Below, piece by piece: positions 43,236 through 53,731 of a stretch of 64,000 nucleotides of DNA. The DNA lies in contig NC_088783.1 of assembly GCF_958450345.1 (NCBI RefSeq), positions 100,931,302-100,995,301 on the forward strand, read 5' to 3'. The notes under the pieces were generated by a model that ran no database searches, had not been told where the DNA came from, and was given only the letters and a program-made list of their open reading frames with translations. Source of the stretch: Calliphora vicina. Lineage: Eukaryota; Arthropoda; Insecta; Diptera; Calliphoridae. A program made the position numbers and the translations under genes. Numbering within the stretch: the first letter of the stretch is position 1; the number at the start of each line of letters is the position of its first letter.

Positions 43236-43544
43236 TTTCCACAATATAATTTTCCGACCCAACGACGTATTTAAATCGGAAAAATTATTTTTTAATCCGA
43301 ATTTTTTATTCACAAATAAAATTTAAAAAACAAAAAAATTTTTTTTTAAATTAAAAAAAAAAAATTAAATTTAAAAAAAAAATTAAAATAAAAAATCGAA
43401 AAAAAATGTTTCCAATAAAAACAAACAACGTTGGAAAAAAAATTTTTTGTTTACCTAAAAATATTTAAAATTTGTATTTTGAAGTATAATTTGATAAATG
43501 GTAGATAAGATTCGGCACAGCCGAATATAGCTCTCTTACTTGTT
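43236..43544 (-). mobile_element. GTCY-tract (mini-me-like) element, deleted
   Basis: The end-like AATTTCCACAATATAATTTT CCGACCC block joins directly to the A/T tract and the GATTCGGCACAGCCGAATAT end. The GTCY half is lost. Confidence 0.6.
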
Positions 43545-43749
43545 ATATCTTATATTTTTTCATTTGGGTTAATTCAAATCTGAGAATCTAAAAAATTCAA
43601 AAACTTTTGATAAAATACGAAATTTTGTTACAAAAATCTCAAAAACAGACATTTATTGGGTTTTGGTAAATTTCATCTATAATTTTTTATATTTTATGAA
43701 AAGTTATTTGTGAAAATAAAAAATCGGTTTCACGAAATTATTACTACAC

Positions 43750-44022
43750 TAGCTGGCCCGGCAAACGTTGTTCTGCCATAGCTCACACAAAGTTTGAAAA
43801 CTACCACTATAATAGTACTCCACACATGCAATAATAAATTTTTAATTTCTATGGGAGGTTACGTGCCCATTATTCCTATATAGGTCAATTGTGAATCTAA
43901 ACCATCCAGGGACCCACTCAAACACACACAACAAATTTCATCGAAATCGGCTCAGCCGTTAAGGAGGAGTTTAGTTACTAACACACGTACAGAAGAATTA
44001 TATATATAAAGAAGAAGATAAC
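43750..44022 (+). repeat. SINE-like or RTE-tail-like dispersed repeat
   Basis: It starts CTAGCTGGCCCGGCAAACGT, includes TCATCGAAATCGGCTCAGCC and GTTAAGGAGGAG, and ends with ACACACGTACAGAAGAATTA and TATATATAAAG. This opening and ending are typical of insect short repeats sharing RTE-type 3' ends. Only this copy is complete in the window. Confidence 0.5.
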
Positions 44023-44148
44023 TCTTTGGTGGTCAACCCATTTTTTGAGAAAGTTCAACTTTGACTGGTCGTTTCACTTTAACGCAATTATTTTAAATTT
44101 AACGACTTATCGAAACTTAGTTATCAAAGTGTCGTTAATGTAACATAA

Positions 44149-44757
44149 TGTTACGTTTTAACCTTTTCAAAACGTTGGTTTATTTCCTATAAATAAACCG
44201 GATACTTTTGATTGCAAATAAAAGCCGTTTAGTAGTTTAAAAATTGTAACAACTCTTTATTTATTCAAAATGTACAACAACCACAGAATTAAATAGCCAC
44301 TCAATGTTTTTTATACACGTTTGTAAATTCTCAGAAATACAGACATTATAAATTAATGTACACGAATTTACTTGAAAAAAACACAACACACTTTAAGGCA
44401 CTTAGTTGATGTTTATTCGAAAAGCGTCTCTGATAAACTCAGTCACTACTGCAACCTCTGCCACTATTTATAACACTGTCATCTGCACTCTAGATAGCTC
44501 TTTAACTGTCAAAGTTCGAATATTCTAGATCATACGCCATCTGTGGTGTACTTTCTACAATGTTCTTTAACTGAATATTCGAATTCAAACAGCGTTGCCA
44601 ACTTACGATCAATGGTCAACTGAAAGCAGACCATTGATCGATATGTTACAGATATGTTACAGCTTGCCACAACAGCGCTGTTATTTGAAAGCATTATGCT
44701 ACTTTTAAATCAGCCCTTAAAATCGTTATATTTGAATTCAAGTACAATTTCGTAACA
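44149..44757 (-). mobile_element. Solo LTR of the gypsy-type family with clear duplication
   Basis: It runs TGTTACGTTTTAACC to CAATTTCGTAACA and is flanked by ATAA on both sides (44145-44148 and 44758-44761). At 609 bp it is the most complete uninterrupted LTR here and gives the empty site for the Helitron at 27003. It landed at the tip of the hairpin element that follows. Confidence 0.9.
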
Positions 44758-44758
44758 A

Positions 44759-44945
44759 TAATTTCTAAATTAGAAAATTACTGCCTGTTTCACGATGTCG
44801 AAAGAAAAATTATTCGAACAAATTTGTATGAAAACTATTCGGAAGAATTTTAAAAACTGAGTGTTTTTCATACAAATTTGTTCGACTCAGTTTTCTTTCG
44901 ACATTGTGGAACAGACAGTAATTCTCTAATTTAGAAATTATGTGC
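44759..44945. mobile_element. Hairpin MITE of about 185 bp next to the LTR
   Basis: TTTCTAAATTAGAAAATTAC through GAACAAATTTGTATGAAAA (to about 44837) pairs with its inverse from 44862 to 44942. The loop is about 25 bp. The inverted repeat extends by CATAA to the far side of the LTR, so the LTR cut its left tip. Confidence 0.75.
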
Positions 44946-45775
44946 TATTTAGTATAAGTCAGTTTTATTAATGTGAAAATATTTTGGGATTTTAACCAGA
45001 TAAGTAGTGGGTTCGGCATTATATTTGAAATTAAGCACAGCACACGGCAAGCTTATTCAAATTGTCGCCTTACGTTCGAATTGTATATTTATTATTCTTT
45101 CTAATGCATACAAACATGTATGCATTCATACTTATTCACATATTTATATCGTACATGGAATTGAAAATGCATTCCAGCCACGACCCTTGATCATAGACAC
45201 ATGCTTAAACATTTAGAGATGCACACATCCATTCATACTCACTCACGTACTTGCAGTCAACAATGGTGACAATGACAACCAGCAGCAGAACTAAGGAAGG
45301 ATTTCAGACATTAAGAAGACACAGAAAACATGTAGAAACTTCATCCTTTACTCGCAAACACGTTCATGCTAACGTTTGTACGAGTGTGTTTTGACATGTG
45401 TGTTTTGACATGGAGCTAACGCCAGAGATGGGATTTAGTTAAACATTTGTTAAAACAAAGAAATGTGAGGTGAATTAAATTCTTATTATGAGCTGAATCT
45501 AAAATAATTTATACAAAATTGTTTTGCAAAATTTAGTTTAGTGGGTCGATTTGGTTGGTCCCTTTGATTTAAAAATCTTGAAAATCTGCATTTGTTATAT
45601 GCCCTAATCGTACAATCTTTATGTTAATTTTAATTGTGATTTCAGCAAGGACTCTTGGTCCTGCCATATATCCTTAATTGTGAAAATTCTATAACTTATA
45701 CAAAAGTGATCTGATTGTAATGAAACTTGGTATGTATATTTGTATTTACTGAATAACTTTTTGGGTTGAATAAGC
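44946..45775. other. AT-rich DNA without recognised features
   Basis: CATACATA-type simple sequence and a repeat of GTGTTTTGACATG near 45390-45412 are seen. Nothing is supported beyond that. Confidence 0.45.
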
Positions 45776-46308
45776 TTTGTCCGTCCACCAGTCTGTCCGT
45801 CTCCATCTATCTGTCCGTCCATGTAAATTTGTTAATCAAGGTATATGTCGCAATTTTAAACATGTTCCCATGATATTTGGTCACTTTTTCGACCCAAGGA
45901 AAGACTTGGCTAATTTTGGTCATAATCGGCTCATGATTTCACCTAGCCCCCGTACAAATGACCTCTCGAGCACAGTGGGGAAAATGAAAAAAAAAGTGAA
46001 AATAAATCTGTAACTTCTAAACCAACAGTCTGAAGTTAATAAAAATCCACGGCTATAGAGGAGGTGTAGCTGAGTTTAAGTTTTGAATTTGGACTTTAAA
46101 GACTAAAGTAAGGCGAAGCCTCAAGGCCCCAAAATGGGGTATTTTGGGTATATGAAAAATTAAAAATGCATTTGGATCAAAAATTTCTATATAAGCATCA
46201 AATTTCGATAAAAACGATTCATAAGCAAAACTTTTATTATATGGGCAATTCCACGAGAATGACTACTACGACTGAAAACCCAAAAACCCTCGAAACTTTT
46301 TTTCAAGA
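45776..46308. repeat. Mixed repeat scraps: GTCY tract and a TA-element end
   Basis: GTCCGTCCACCAGTCTGTCC with CCATCTATCTGTCCGTCC (45780-45823) is a diverged GTCY tract with flanks unlike the main family. CAGTGGGGAAAATGA with AAATAAATCTGTAACTTCTA (45974-46019) is a terminus of the element family at 53732-55187. The gypsy copy then begins at 46309. Confidence 0.5.
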
Positions 46309-46377
46309 TGATCAAAAGTATCCGGTTTATTTAAAGGAAATAAACCAAACGTTTTGAAAAGGTTAAAACGTAACAAT

Positions 46378-46396
46378 TGGTGTCAGAAGTGGGATT
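46378..46396 (+). promoter_or_regulatory. Primer binding site matching tRNA-Leu
   Basis: TGGTGTCAGAAGTGGGATT starts two bases after the LTR end. It is complementary to the 3' end expected for a tRNA-Leu (GAATCCCACTTCTGACA plus CCA). A degraded version sits after the LTR in copy 1. Such sites prime minus-strand synthesis in LTR elements. Confidence 0.75.
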
Positions 46397-46408
46397 GCAA
46401 AATAATAA

Positions 46409-46532
46409 GCATAAAGTTTGAGGAACAACTCAAGAAAGAATTGAGTAAGTTAAAGCTACCAACTGCAGGTACCAAAGCAGAGTTGCAGAAAAGGCTCATA
46501 GATGAATTCAAGCGGCGAGATATTGACATTTG
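46409..46532 (+). pseudogene. SAP-like motif at the start of the Gag region
   Basis: The frame reads LKLPTAGTKAELQKRLIDEF preceded by EEQLKKELSK. This fits the SAP motif: two amphipathic helices around a Leu-Pro-x-x-Gly turn and K-x-E-L-x-x-R-L. SAP motifs bind AT-rich DNA in chromatin proteins. The frame ends at a stop (46530) one register from the next gag frame, so it was probably the N-terminus of Gag before a frame shift. No ATG is visible upstream. The motif is seen; its role here is inferred. Confidence 0.6.
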
Positions 46533-47008
46533 AGTATAAAGAAGAAATGGAAGTTTCTACTCGTGCAACAACAAGCAGCATGGATTTATCCACAATGTTT
46601 GCTGCTATGATGGAGAAATTTAAAGAAGCCAATGAAACTTCTAGAGCTAATAACGAGAAGCTGTTAGCTGAAGTTCAAGAAACTTCCAAAGTAAACAACG
46701 AGAAATTTCTTGCTGAAGTTAAAGAAGAAAATAAAATAATGGAAATGAAATTTCAAGAAACTTCTAGAGCGACAGACGAGAAGCTTTAGCAAATATCGGA
46801 AGTTATAAACAGCAGAGTGGACATATACGTCAATAAAAAACTCTCCGACTTAGAGATTGGTGTCGACAATAAACTGCACGATCTGCAAATAAAAGTTAAT
46901 AATCTTCAATGTCAAGATGGACCGGTTCGAGTTATTTTAGAAGCATATAGCAGAATAAAGGCCCCTAGTTTTGATGGCAGCACACCATTTAATGTTTTCA
47001 AGTTCTAG
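46502..47008 (+). pseudogene. Gag N-terminal coiled coil, broken by stops
   Basis: Two frames (46502-46789 and 46817-47008) carry a coiled-coil with units ETSRANNEKLLAEVQ, ETSKVNNEKFLAEVK and ETSRATDEKL. They continue as NKKLSDLEIGVDNKLHDLQI and end in APSFDGSTPFNVFKF before a TAG at 47006. The FDGS-x-x-F motif opens the gag core of gypsy-type elements. Stops at 46787 and 47006 interrupt what was one frame. The heptad unit count differs from copy 1. Confidence 0.7.
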
Positions 47009-47032
47009 TTTGATACAGTTGCTATTAGAAAC

Positions 47033-48439
47033 ATGTGGAACAATGAAGAAAAAGCTATAGAATTGATATTGGCCTTAAAAGGGAATGCAGCAGTAGTTCT
47101 TGAAAGCGTGCCAGCAAGCAACAGAAATTGTTATGATGACATAATGGAGGCGCTACAACGTAAGTACGGTGGCGAACATAAAAAAGAATTATACCGAATG
47201 GAATTGCGTGGTAGAGTGCAGAATGCCAATGAGACGCTACAAGATTTTGCGATGGAAATCGAGCGTTTGCTACAGCTTAATTTGAAGATAGAGGCATTTG
47301 TGAATGGTATACGCGATCCAGAGATAAAATATGCGGTATGTGCCACCCCAAAGTCATCATTCTTTGAAACCATCTCATTCGCGCTGGTACAAGAAACAGC
47401 AAAGATAATTTCAAAGCCCCAGGTGTATAATGTGCGGAAGATCGAGGTTGTCGCTGAAAATGATAGAAGTATGGTCAACGAATTAAAGGAATTAATAGAG
47501 GCAGTTTTAAAGGCTTTAAGTAGGAGACAAACTAAATCCAAAGTTAAATGTTATAACTGTGGAAAAATGGGTCACATTCAGCGAAACTGCAGAGCAACAA
47601 TAAAGCGAATCAGATGTGTTTCAGCATCAAGAAATAACCAGATGGCGAATCATCAAGTATTACAGGAGCCAACTTTAAAGCAAGCTTGTACTGAGGGACG
47701 GGATCTGACACCCACACCTGATTTCCCTACCATCTCCATATCAGTACTGCAGCAGGAAAATAACAATCTTACTGCTAGTGGGTACATCAACGGTCGGAAG
47801 CACATCCTTACTATGGACACGGGAGCGTCGCAGTCTATCATCAGAACAGATTTAGTAAATAAATCGATGGAACCATTTTGCAATGTAACTGGAGAGCCTG
47901 CCGCTGTCCATGGTAAAGTTAATGTGAAACTAACTATTGGTGGTATTAGCGTAAATCATGTCTTTGTTGTTGCCGATATTGTGGGCGAAGTAATCATTGG
48001 TGCAGACTTCATGATTAGTCACAGCATTACTTTGGATATGGGACAAAAAGTAATGAATTGGCGAAATGTTAAAATACCCCTTGACGTCGGATATGAGAGC
48101 AAGTCTCAAGTAAGAAAGTTAGTTTTTGTTGTGCACAAAAGGTTGCCACCGCAGTCAGAGGATTTGGTATGGGCCCGTGAGGAAGTGGAGGATTGTATAG
48201 ACAATGGTTTGTTGGTGTTGGAACCATCAGAAGTGTTAAGTGGCCATGTAACAATGGAGGCCCCCGTTGAACAGTGCAGCGGCGGAATGGTTCCTGTTGG
48301 ATTGCTTGGTCTGTCCCGCAGTGAAAAGATCATCAGGCCGGGTTCCAAGATGAATGAAGGTGCTTCAGCAGAAAAAAAAATGCATGAACTCCTTCGGAGA
48401 CGAATGACAAATGACCAAATGAAAACCAGATATATGTAG
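47033..48439 (+). pseudogene. Gag core, zinc knuckle, aspartic protease and fused integrase segment
   Basis: The 468-residue frame begins in the gag core (EEKAIELILALKGNAAVVLE, residues 4-23; YGGEHKKELYRMEL; FAMEIERLL). A zinc knuckle CYNCGKMGHIQRNC lies at 47549-47590. An aspartic protease follows: DTGASQS at 47816 with the catalytic Asp, a flap region, and IIGADFMISHSI near 47992. After about 100 linker residues it passes into MHELLRRRMTNDQMKTRY, the start of an integrase C-terminal segment, and stops at 48437. No polymerase domain lies between. The frame is open over 1.4 kb, so this insertion is fairly young. It would encode Gag and protease only. Confidence 0.8.
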
Positions 48440-48458
48440 CTCACAACGTAATAAGGGT

Positions 48459-48641
48459 TTGTCATCCAAATTAACGAATCACTGCAAAGGACCACATAGG
48501 GTAGTTAAGAAATTGGACGACATGGTTTATAGAATACGGAAATGTGGAAGATCGATATCGGGAATTAAGATTGAACATCTGAAACGACTAGCTGCCTATG
48601 GCAGAAGTGAATCTGTGCCTATTCGGGACGAACAGGTTTAA
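48459..48641 (+). pseudogene. Integrase C-terminal tail
   Basis: This 60-residue frame has SSKLTNHCKGPHRVVKKLDD followed by MVYRIRK and IKIEHLKRLAAYG. In gypsy-type integrases a K-G-x-S-x-K-L, W-x-G-P-x-x-V, VYRI order forms the SH3-like C-terminal domain. The usual Trp before GP is Cys here. A stop and frame change near 48437 and loss of the WLYNP-like stretch separate it from the preceding segment. The DDE core is absent. Confidence 0.7.
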
Positions 48642-48652
48642 GCGGGGGGCAG
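48641..48652 (+). promoter_or_regulatory. Polypurine tract
   Basis: AGCGGGGGGCAG directly precedes TGTTACG, the LTR start, where LTR elements prime plus-strand synthesis. It is interrupted by two C residues. Confidence 0.6.
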
Positions 48653-48669
48653 TGTTACGAAATTGTACT

Positions 48670-50693
48670 AAAATTTAAACTTCTTTTTAAAAAAAATAAT
48701 TTTTGAGACTTATTTTCTTGAAGCAATTCAAATCATTTCCTAAAAATTTATTTGAGTTGTGTTGTTAGCTATCGATCAATATATATTTTATCATATTTTG
48801 AGACTATTTTTTTTGTTGATTTTTGTCTATGAGACAAAGCACCGTGCATCGTCCAAATATTTGTGACAGTTTTGTAGTTCATGAAATCCAGAAGTAAGAG
48901 ATAGAACGCCATTTTGGAGTTTCAATTTTAGATCGGATGATCCTATAGTTCAGAAGGCATCTGGTACATTTAACTGAACCAGCCACAAATCATGTAGGAC
49001 TGAATTTTCACATTGTTAAAAAGCCACTAGTACGAAATTGTAACTTACAAATAAGTACATATTTCTAATTTACAATCGTAGCACAATTTCCAACACTGAT
49101 TTTCGTTGAACTCTCATCATTCGTACAAATTCTGATACATGTACGTTAACGTACATACAAAAAATACATATATATATTCATACCCAGAAGTTCTCATGAA
49201 ACTCCACGAACTAGAGATTTGTCCTACCATTTAGGGACACCATTGGCTACCAAGAAAGTTAACTGACATTCATTATCAAAACTATGCCTTAGTGGCAATT
49301 GATTACTTCTGGCGAGTAAAATAACGACTTCTTAAAGTAAATTGGAATATAATGATTTAAACAGCAGATACTCTAGATTATTTAAGGACATCAAAATGAC
49401 GATTAACACTACGTTATAGTACTTGAGATGTGTAAAGTAATCTATTGATTTCTCTTTGCATTACAAAGGACCAGCCAAGTAACCAGACATTAGTGAAAAA
49501 CTGCTGGGTACATACACATTTACTTAGTAGTCGCAGTTGTATCAACCAACGTTCCTTGGTTCATAAAAGAGGGCAATGGGCCAAATATAAAGTAATACTT
49601 AATAGACTTCATTCAATCTTGTTTGTTGTTTTTTTCTTAATTGTAGCACTTGCACATATTTGAACACATACATAGATACACACAATATATGTACATGTGT
49701 AGTGTGTGTATGTGCTTACAAGTCTAAGTATGTGCAGGGCATAGTTGAATGAATGTGTTGTGCAAACAAGGACATTTCCTAAGTTTTACTCGTACAAACT
49801 CTGCATAACTACATGTACATTTGACAGTAAATTGCATTGCACATACATACAAACTCTTTATTCTACATTCAAACATACATACATATTCATTAATACAAAA
49901 TGAATGAACAATTTTCATTTAAGATTGCTTACGATACAAAAACTACTTAAAAATAAAGAAACTAGCAGCAGCAATAATAAAAAAGTTTGCAACAATTTCT
50001 AACGTGATGTGATGCAACAATTAGTATTTCAAGTAGGAGTATTATTTTTAATTTTCAAGATTTCATTTTATCGAAACTAATTTAGTTTGTTGTAATTGAG
50101 ATTTGCAATTTGCCTTTAAACCAGGCCGAATCAAGAGACAAAAAACATGGTATATTTTGGAATTATTCATTTTCTGATGCATTTAACGTTGTAATTAATT
50201 TATTTATCTATATAAAAAGTTATATTGTCTTCTACCTCAGAAGCCTAATATAAAAATTTTAAGGAGGACAAGTTCTCGGGTTTTGTCATGTTTGCATTGT
50301 ATTTGAACTAGAAAAACAGGTTATGCCAGGTAGGATTCCCTTAATTTCCCTACATTGAAAATGGAAGGAAGGACTTTTGCAGCTAAAGAACAATTACACA
50401 ATAAACTGCGCGGTCCACTGGATGAGTTTTAGTTGACGTGTAATGCGTAAAAATTTAATATATTTTTGACTTCGGGTTAATATGGGTTACTAAATTCCAA
50501 ATAAAAACATATTATTTTCTTTATAGATATACTAAGTACTAGTTCAATAGTTTATAAGAATTGATAATAACAAATAAATTTCATCTATTTGATTTTTTAA
50601 ATATTTTTTAATGCATAGCTTTAAAATGGTTTACAATATCGTAGAAATTGCAAAACCGTAAATAAGCAAGCTAAATAAACAATATAAATAAGA
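48670..50693. other. AT-rich DNA; one diverged dispersed repeat
   Basis: Segment 49230-49500 matches 14740-15125 loosely in ordered blocks. TACATACA simple sequence occurs at 49660-49880. No coding is recognised. Confidence 0.45.
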
Positions 50694-51368
50694 CGAGGGC
50701 GGTGCAATAAGTCCGTGACTTTTTAAATTTCCCGCCTCTTAACTAAAATCACAACATTACTCCTGTCAACAGACATCTATCAGTTGACGTTTGTTAAAAT
50801 TTTAACTCTTTGCGGTTGGCTGGTCAGTTTACTAACCACATTTTCAATAGTCTTTAAAACATAGTTTATTGGCATCTATTGCCATTTTGCTAAACAATTA
50901 TATTTTTTGAAGTCATCGTTTATGATTTTTTGCAAAACTTTGCCGTCAGGGTGCTCTGTAAAAATCAGTTTTTTTAAGAGACTTTCACGCAATCATTAAA
51001 AAAAAGCACAGAGTATTTATTGTTCATCGAACTCAGTGTTACTTAGATATTTCGGTTGTTTGGTCAGAAAATTCAGTAAAAAATATTCGATTTCAAAAAA
51101 ATTTATACGAAACAAAAATTTTAATCATAGTTATTTTTAATGCCAAACCGCCACGGTGGTTAGTAAACTATCCACTTCAGTCCACAAAAAACCTTGGAAT
51201 GGGGTGTTTTTTTCATGTTTTGATTAATTTTTTCTTACTTTTTATAATAAACTAACCTTGATTAAAGTAAAAATGCAATTGTTTTGATTTTAAACTTATA
51301 CACAAAAAAGCGTGGCTTTTGTGCTTGACAGCCATTGAAAGAATACTACCTCGTGACTTGAGTAGAAA

Positions 51369-52275
51369 ATGGAAAAAAGTGAATTTCATGTGCTCATTAC
51401 CATGACTAAACCTGGTAAAAACTATGGGAACTCTGCACCATCAATTTCAATGGTAAAAGAGTGGTCTTTTACCCGAAACAAATGAAAAGCTTCAGATTAT
51501 GGAAGCCATAGGCATCTCACAAGGCTCACAAGGTTTCAATTTTGAATGATAACGTCGGTATGAGAAAGCGTTTTGTAAGATTGGTGCTCACAATTGATTG
51601 CGTTTGTGCAATCGTGTGACAACTTCGCAGGAGTGTTTGGCGTTGTTCTACCGCAATATGGACGAGTTTTTGTACCGTTTCCTAACAGTGGGCGAACCGT
51701 GGATCCACCACAATTAGAGATGCCAAACGGGGAATTCCGTTCCCGAAAATCTCGGAGTTTCCGGGATTTCTTAATCCCCGAAGCCTGGGATTTTTTAATT
51801 TTAAATCCCGGGATTTTCCAAATCCCGTTTTTCATAAATAAATAGGGGAAATTGTCATTTTTGTGTGCCTTTTTTATGCATTTTGACATTCTACATGCCC
51901 GAATATCGCAAAGTGACGTTCAGCAAAGTTGTTAAGCGCAACTCCATTTGATTTTATCTCAGATGAGGAGCTCGAACAAAATGAAAATATTTCGATTGCT
52001 CAAAGGCTAAAAGATATTATTAATAAATGTATAAATTCGGGATTCTTTACCAAATCCCGATCCCCGGGATTTTCAAAAATCAGTCCCGATTAGAATCTCT
52101 AACCACAATACACCAGAGACCATACACCAGTCAAAACAGTAGGTTTCTCGGTGTGAGTCGGTCATCAAATGCCTATTTTGATGACCTCGAAAAATCTTGT
52201 TTTTTTTGGAAGGGATAACAAAATTGTAGAAACTTTGGATAAAGTGTATATAGCTCAAAGGAGACTATATTATTA
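51369..52275 (+). pseudogene. Mariner transposase pseudogene
   Basis: From ATG at 51369: MEKSEFHVLI, SAPSISMVKEW, then EAIGISQGSQ (helix-turn-helix region near 51505), NRVTTSQECLALFYRNMDEF (51612-51671) and FLTVGEPWIHHN, which is the mariner FLTVDETWIHHYTPE signature with the catalytic Asp replaced by Gly. A hAT-like MITE splits the next residues; after it TPETIHQSKQ resumes, then a large deletion jumps to AYFDDLEKSCFF near the C-terminus. The middle with the other catalytic Asps is gone. Several stops are present. In intact form such proteins cut and paste DNA at TA. Confidence 0.75.
51715..52101. mobile_element. 387-bp hAT-like MITE inside the mariner gene
   Basis: The ends are TAGAGATGCCAAACGGG and, inverted, TAGAGATTCTAATCGGG. 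ACCACAAT flanks exactly (51707-51714, 52102-52109), and removing the element restores the mariner reading across HHN-TPE. CCCGGGATTTTC-type motifs repeat inside. A similar right end lies at 5610-5642. Confidence 0.9.
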
Positions 52276-52315
52276 AGATAAAAAAAAATATTTAATTTTT
52301 TGAAATTTCGTTTAA

Positions 52316-52645
52316 AAACAAGAGAGCTATATTCGGCTGTGCCGAATCGTATATACCCTTCACCAAATTATACTTCAAATTACAAATTTTAAATATTTTT
52401 AGTTAAACGAAATTTATTTTTTTATTTCCAAAGTTGTTTTTTTTTCATTTTTTGGACAAATTTTTTTTTCCAATTGTTATTTTAAATTGTTATTTTAAAT
52501 TGTTATTTTAAACTTTAATTTAAAAAAAAATTATTTTGTTTTATTTTGTTCTCGAAAGCATGTCTGACAGAATTATTGAAGATTTGGATCCCGAAGATAT
52601 CTGGTGTCTTCAGAAAATTGATTCCAACAGACAGACATGGGTTAT
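52316..52645 (+). mobile_element. GTCY-tract (mini-me-like) element, deleted
   Basis: The left end CTATATTCGGCTGTGCCGAA and ACCCTTCACCAAATTATACT, an A/T tract, then TCTCGAAAGCATGTCTGACA, GATTTGGATCCCGAAGATAT and CAACAGACAGACATGG. The right end beyond the GTCY tract is missing. Confidence 0.65.
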
Positions 52646-53729
52646 CGATGTCAGAAAATGTTTATATTTTATACTTAAATATCTATGGGTAAATGAAATA
52701 CAGAAACAATTTTTGTATTTGTGAAGATATGGAAGTATATCTTGCCATCTACAGACATCATCTATATAATTTTCAAAATCATATTTTTTTACCAAAAATT
52801 AATGATACTTTTCCTAACAAATGTAAAAACATCCTTTAGGTCAAACACTTTAAATAAAAAATTCAAAAGAGCATTTTCTAACTATTCTAAAATCCAACCT
52901 TTTCTCAAATCCAACCAAAACTCAAACCTTTTCTTACACAAACATACATTTTACACAAACACGTGCACATTTCTACTTGTGCCATAAAGTCATTTACATA
53001 AAAAATTCTTCATTTTTGTTGTATTCTTAAAATAAACTTTCAAACCCTTTTTTACACATTGATACCAGTACATTTGAATATAGGAAAATAGATATTATAA
53101 ACACCTACCGCCCCCTTCTCACTCCTTAAACAACTAAACTTATTTGTACTGAAATCCCTTTGGAACTATGAACTATAGAAGAATGAATCCTTTTGTTAAG
53201 TCAACTAATGAATAATAATAAGAAAAAATCTTCCTTTATAAATCTCAATTGCGGCAAAATCGTAGCAAAACAACCCAATAGAACAAAAAAAAACCCCAAT
53301 AAACTAACGACAATAAATATAAAATACTCATTTTACGACAATACAAATACAAATATAGATATACTTAGATACTAGATACTCGTACATACATCTCTATCTA
53401 GGTGGCATAATCCTTGAAATAAATTCCCAACAATAAACTAACATTGTATGAGAATGAAAACATTTTGTATTATTTATTTATTTGTTTGTTTGTATTTTAT
53501 AATTTCCCCAAACTCAAGTCTCAGGACTCAAATCAAATATAGGACAATAAACATAAAAAAATACTTAAAATCATTAAATGAAAAATAAACAAATGAATGC
53601 ATGCATGACTACTTTAAGACAAAGACATCAATGAATGACTGACTGAATGAACGAATGACTGACTGACAATCAAATCAAATTAAACTGTGTGTAAACCAGC
53701 AAAACATTTGTGTCAAGTATGGAACGGGG
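52646..53729. other. AT-rich DNA without recognised features
   Basis: GAATGACTGACTGA simple repeats lie near 53632-53668. No gene or element is supported. Confidence 0.5.
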
Positions 53730-53731
53730 TA

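Larger units (their letters stand above)
46309..48669 (+). mobile_element. Gypsy-type copy 2: LTR end, PBS, gag, protease, integrase tail, PPT
   Basis: It keeps the last 67 bp of the 5' LTR (46309-46375), a primer site, the internal region and a polypurine tract followed by the first bases of the 3' LTR (TGTTACGAAATTGTACT, 48653). The order gag-protease-integrase fits Ty3/gypsy. Reverse transcriptase, RNase H and the integrase core are absent, and the same joint occurs in copy 1. With LTRs of about 610-650 bp the full derivative would be about 3.5 kb. Both LTRs are truncated here. Confidence 0.85.
50694..52295 (+). mobile_element. Mariner relic with internal insertions
   Basis: The left end reads CGAGGGCGGTGCAATAAGTC then CGTGACTTTTT, a mariner-type terminal sequence. 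The coding remnant starts at 51369 and its last readable part ends near 52270. Between the left end and the ATG are about 670 bp, far more than usual, including 14-bp inverted repeats AGTTTACTAACCAC (50826-50839) and its inverse (51156-51169), so another small element may be there. No right terminus is seen; a GTCY element starts at 52316. Confidence 0.6.

Noticed and set aside
50802..51225. Possible piggyBac-type element in the mariner 5' region (TTAA then CTCTTTGCGG)
   Set aside because: The right side lacks a matching CCGCAAAGAG-TTAA end; only the 14-bp inner inverted repeat is solid.
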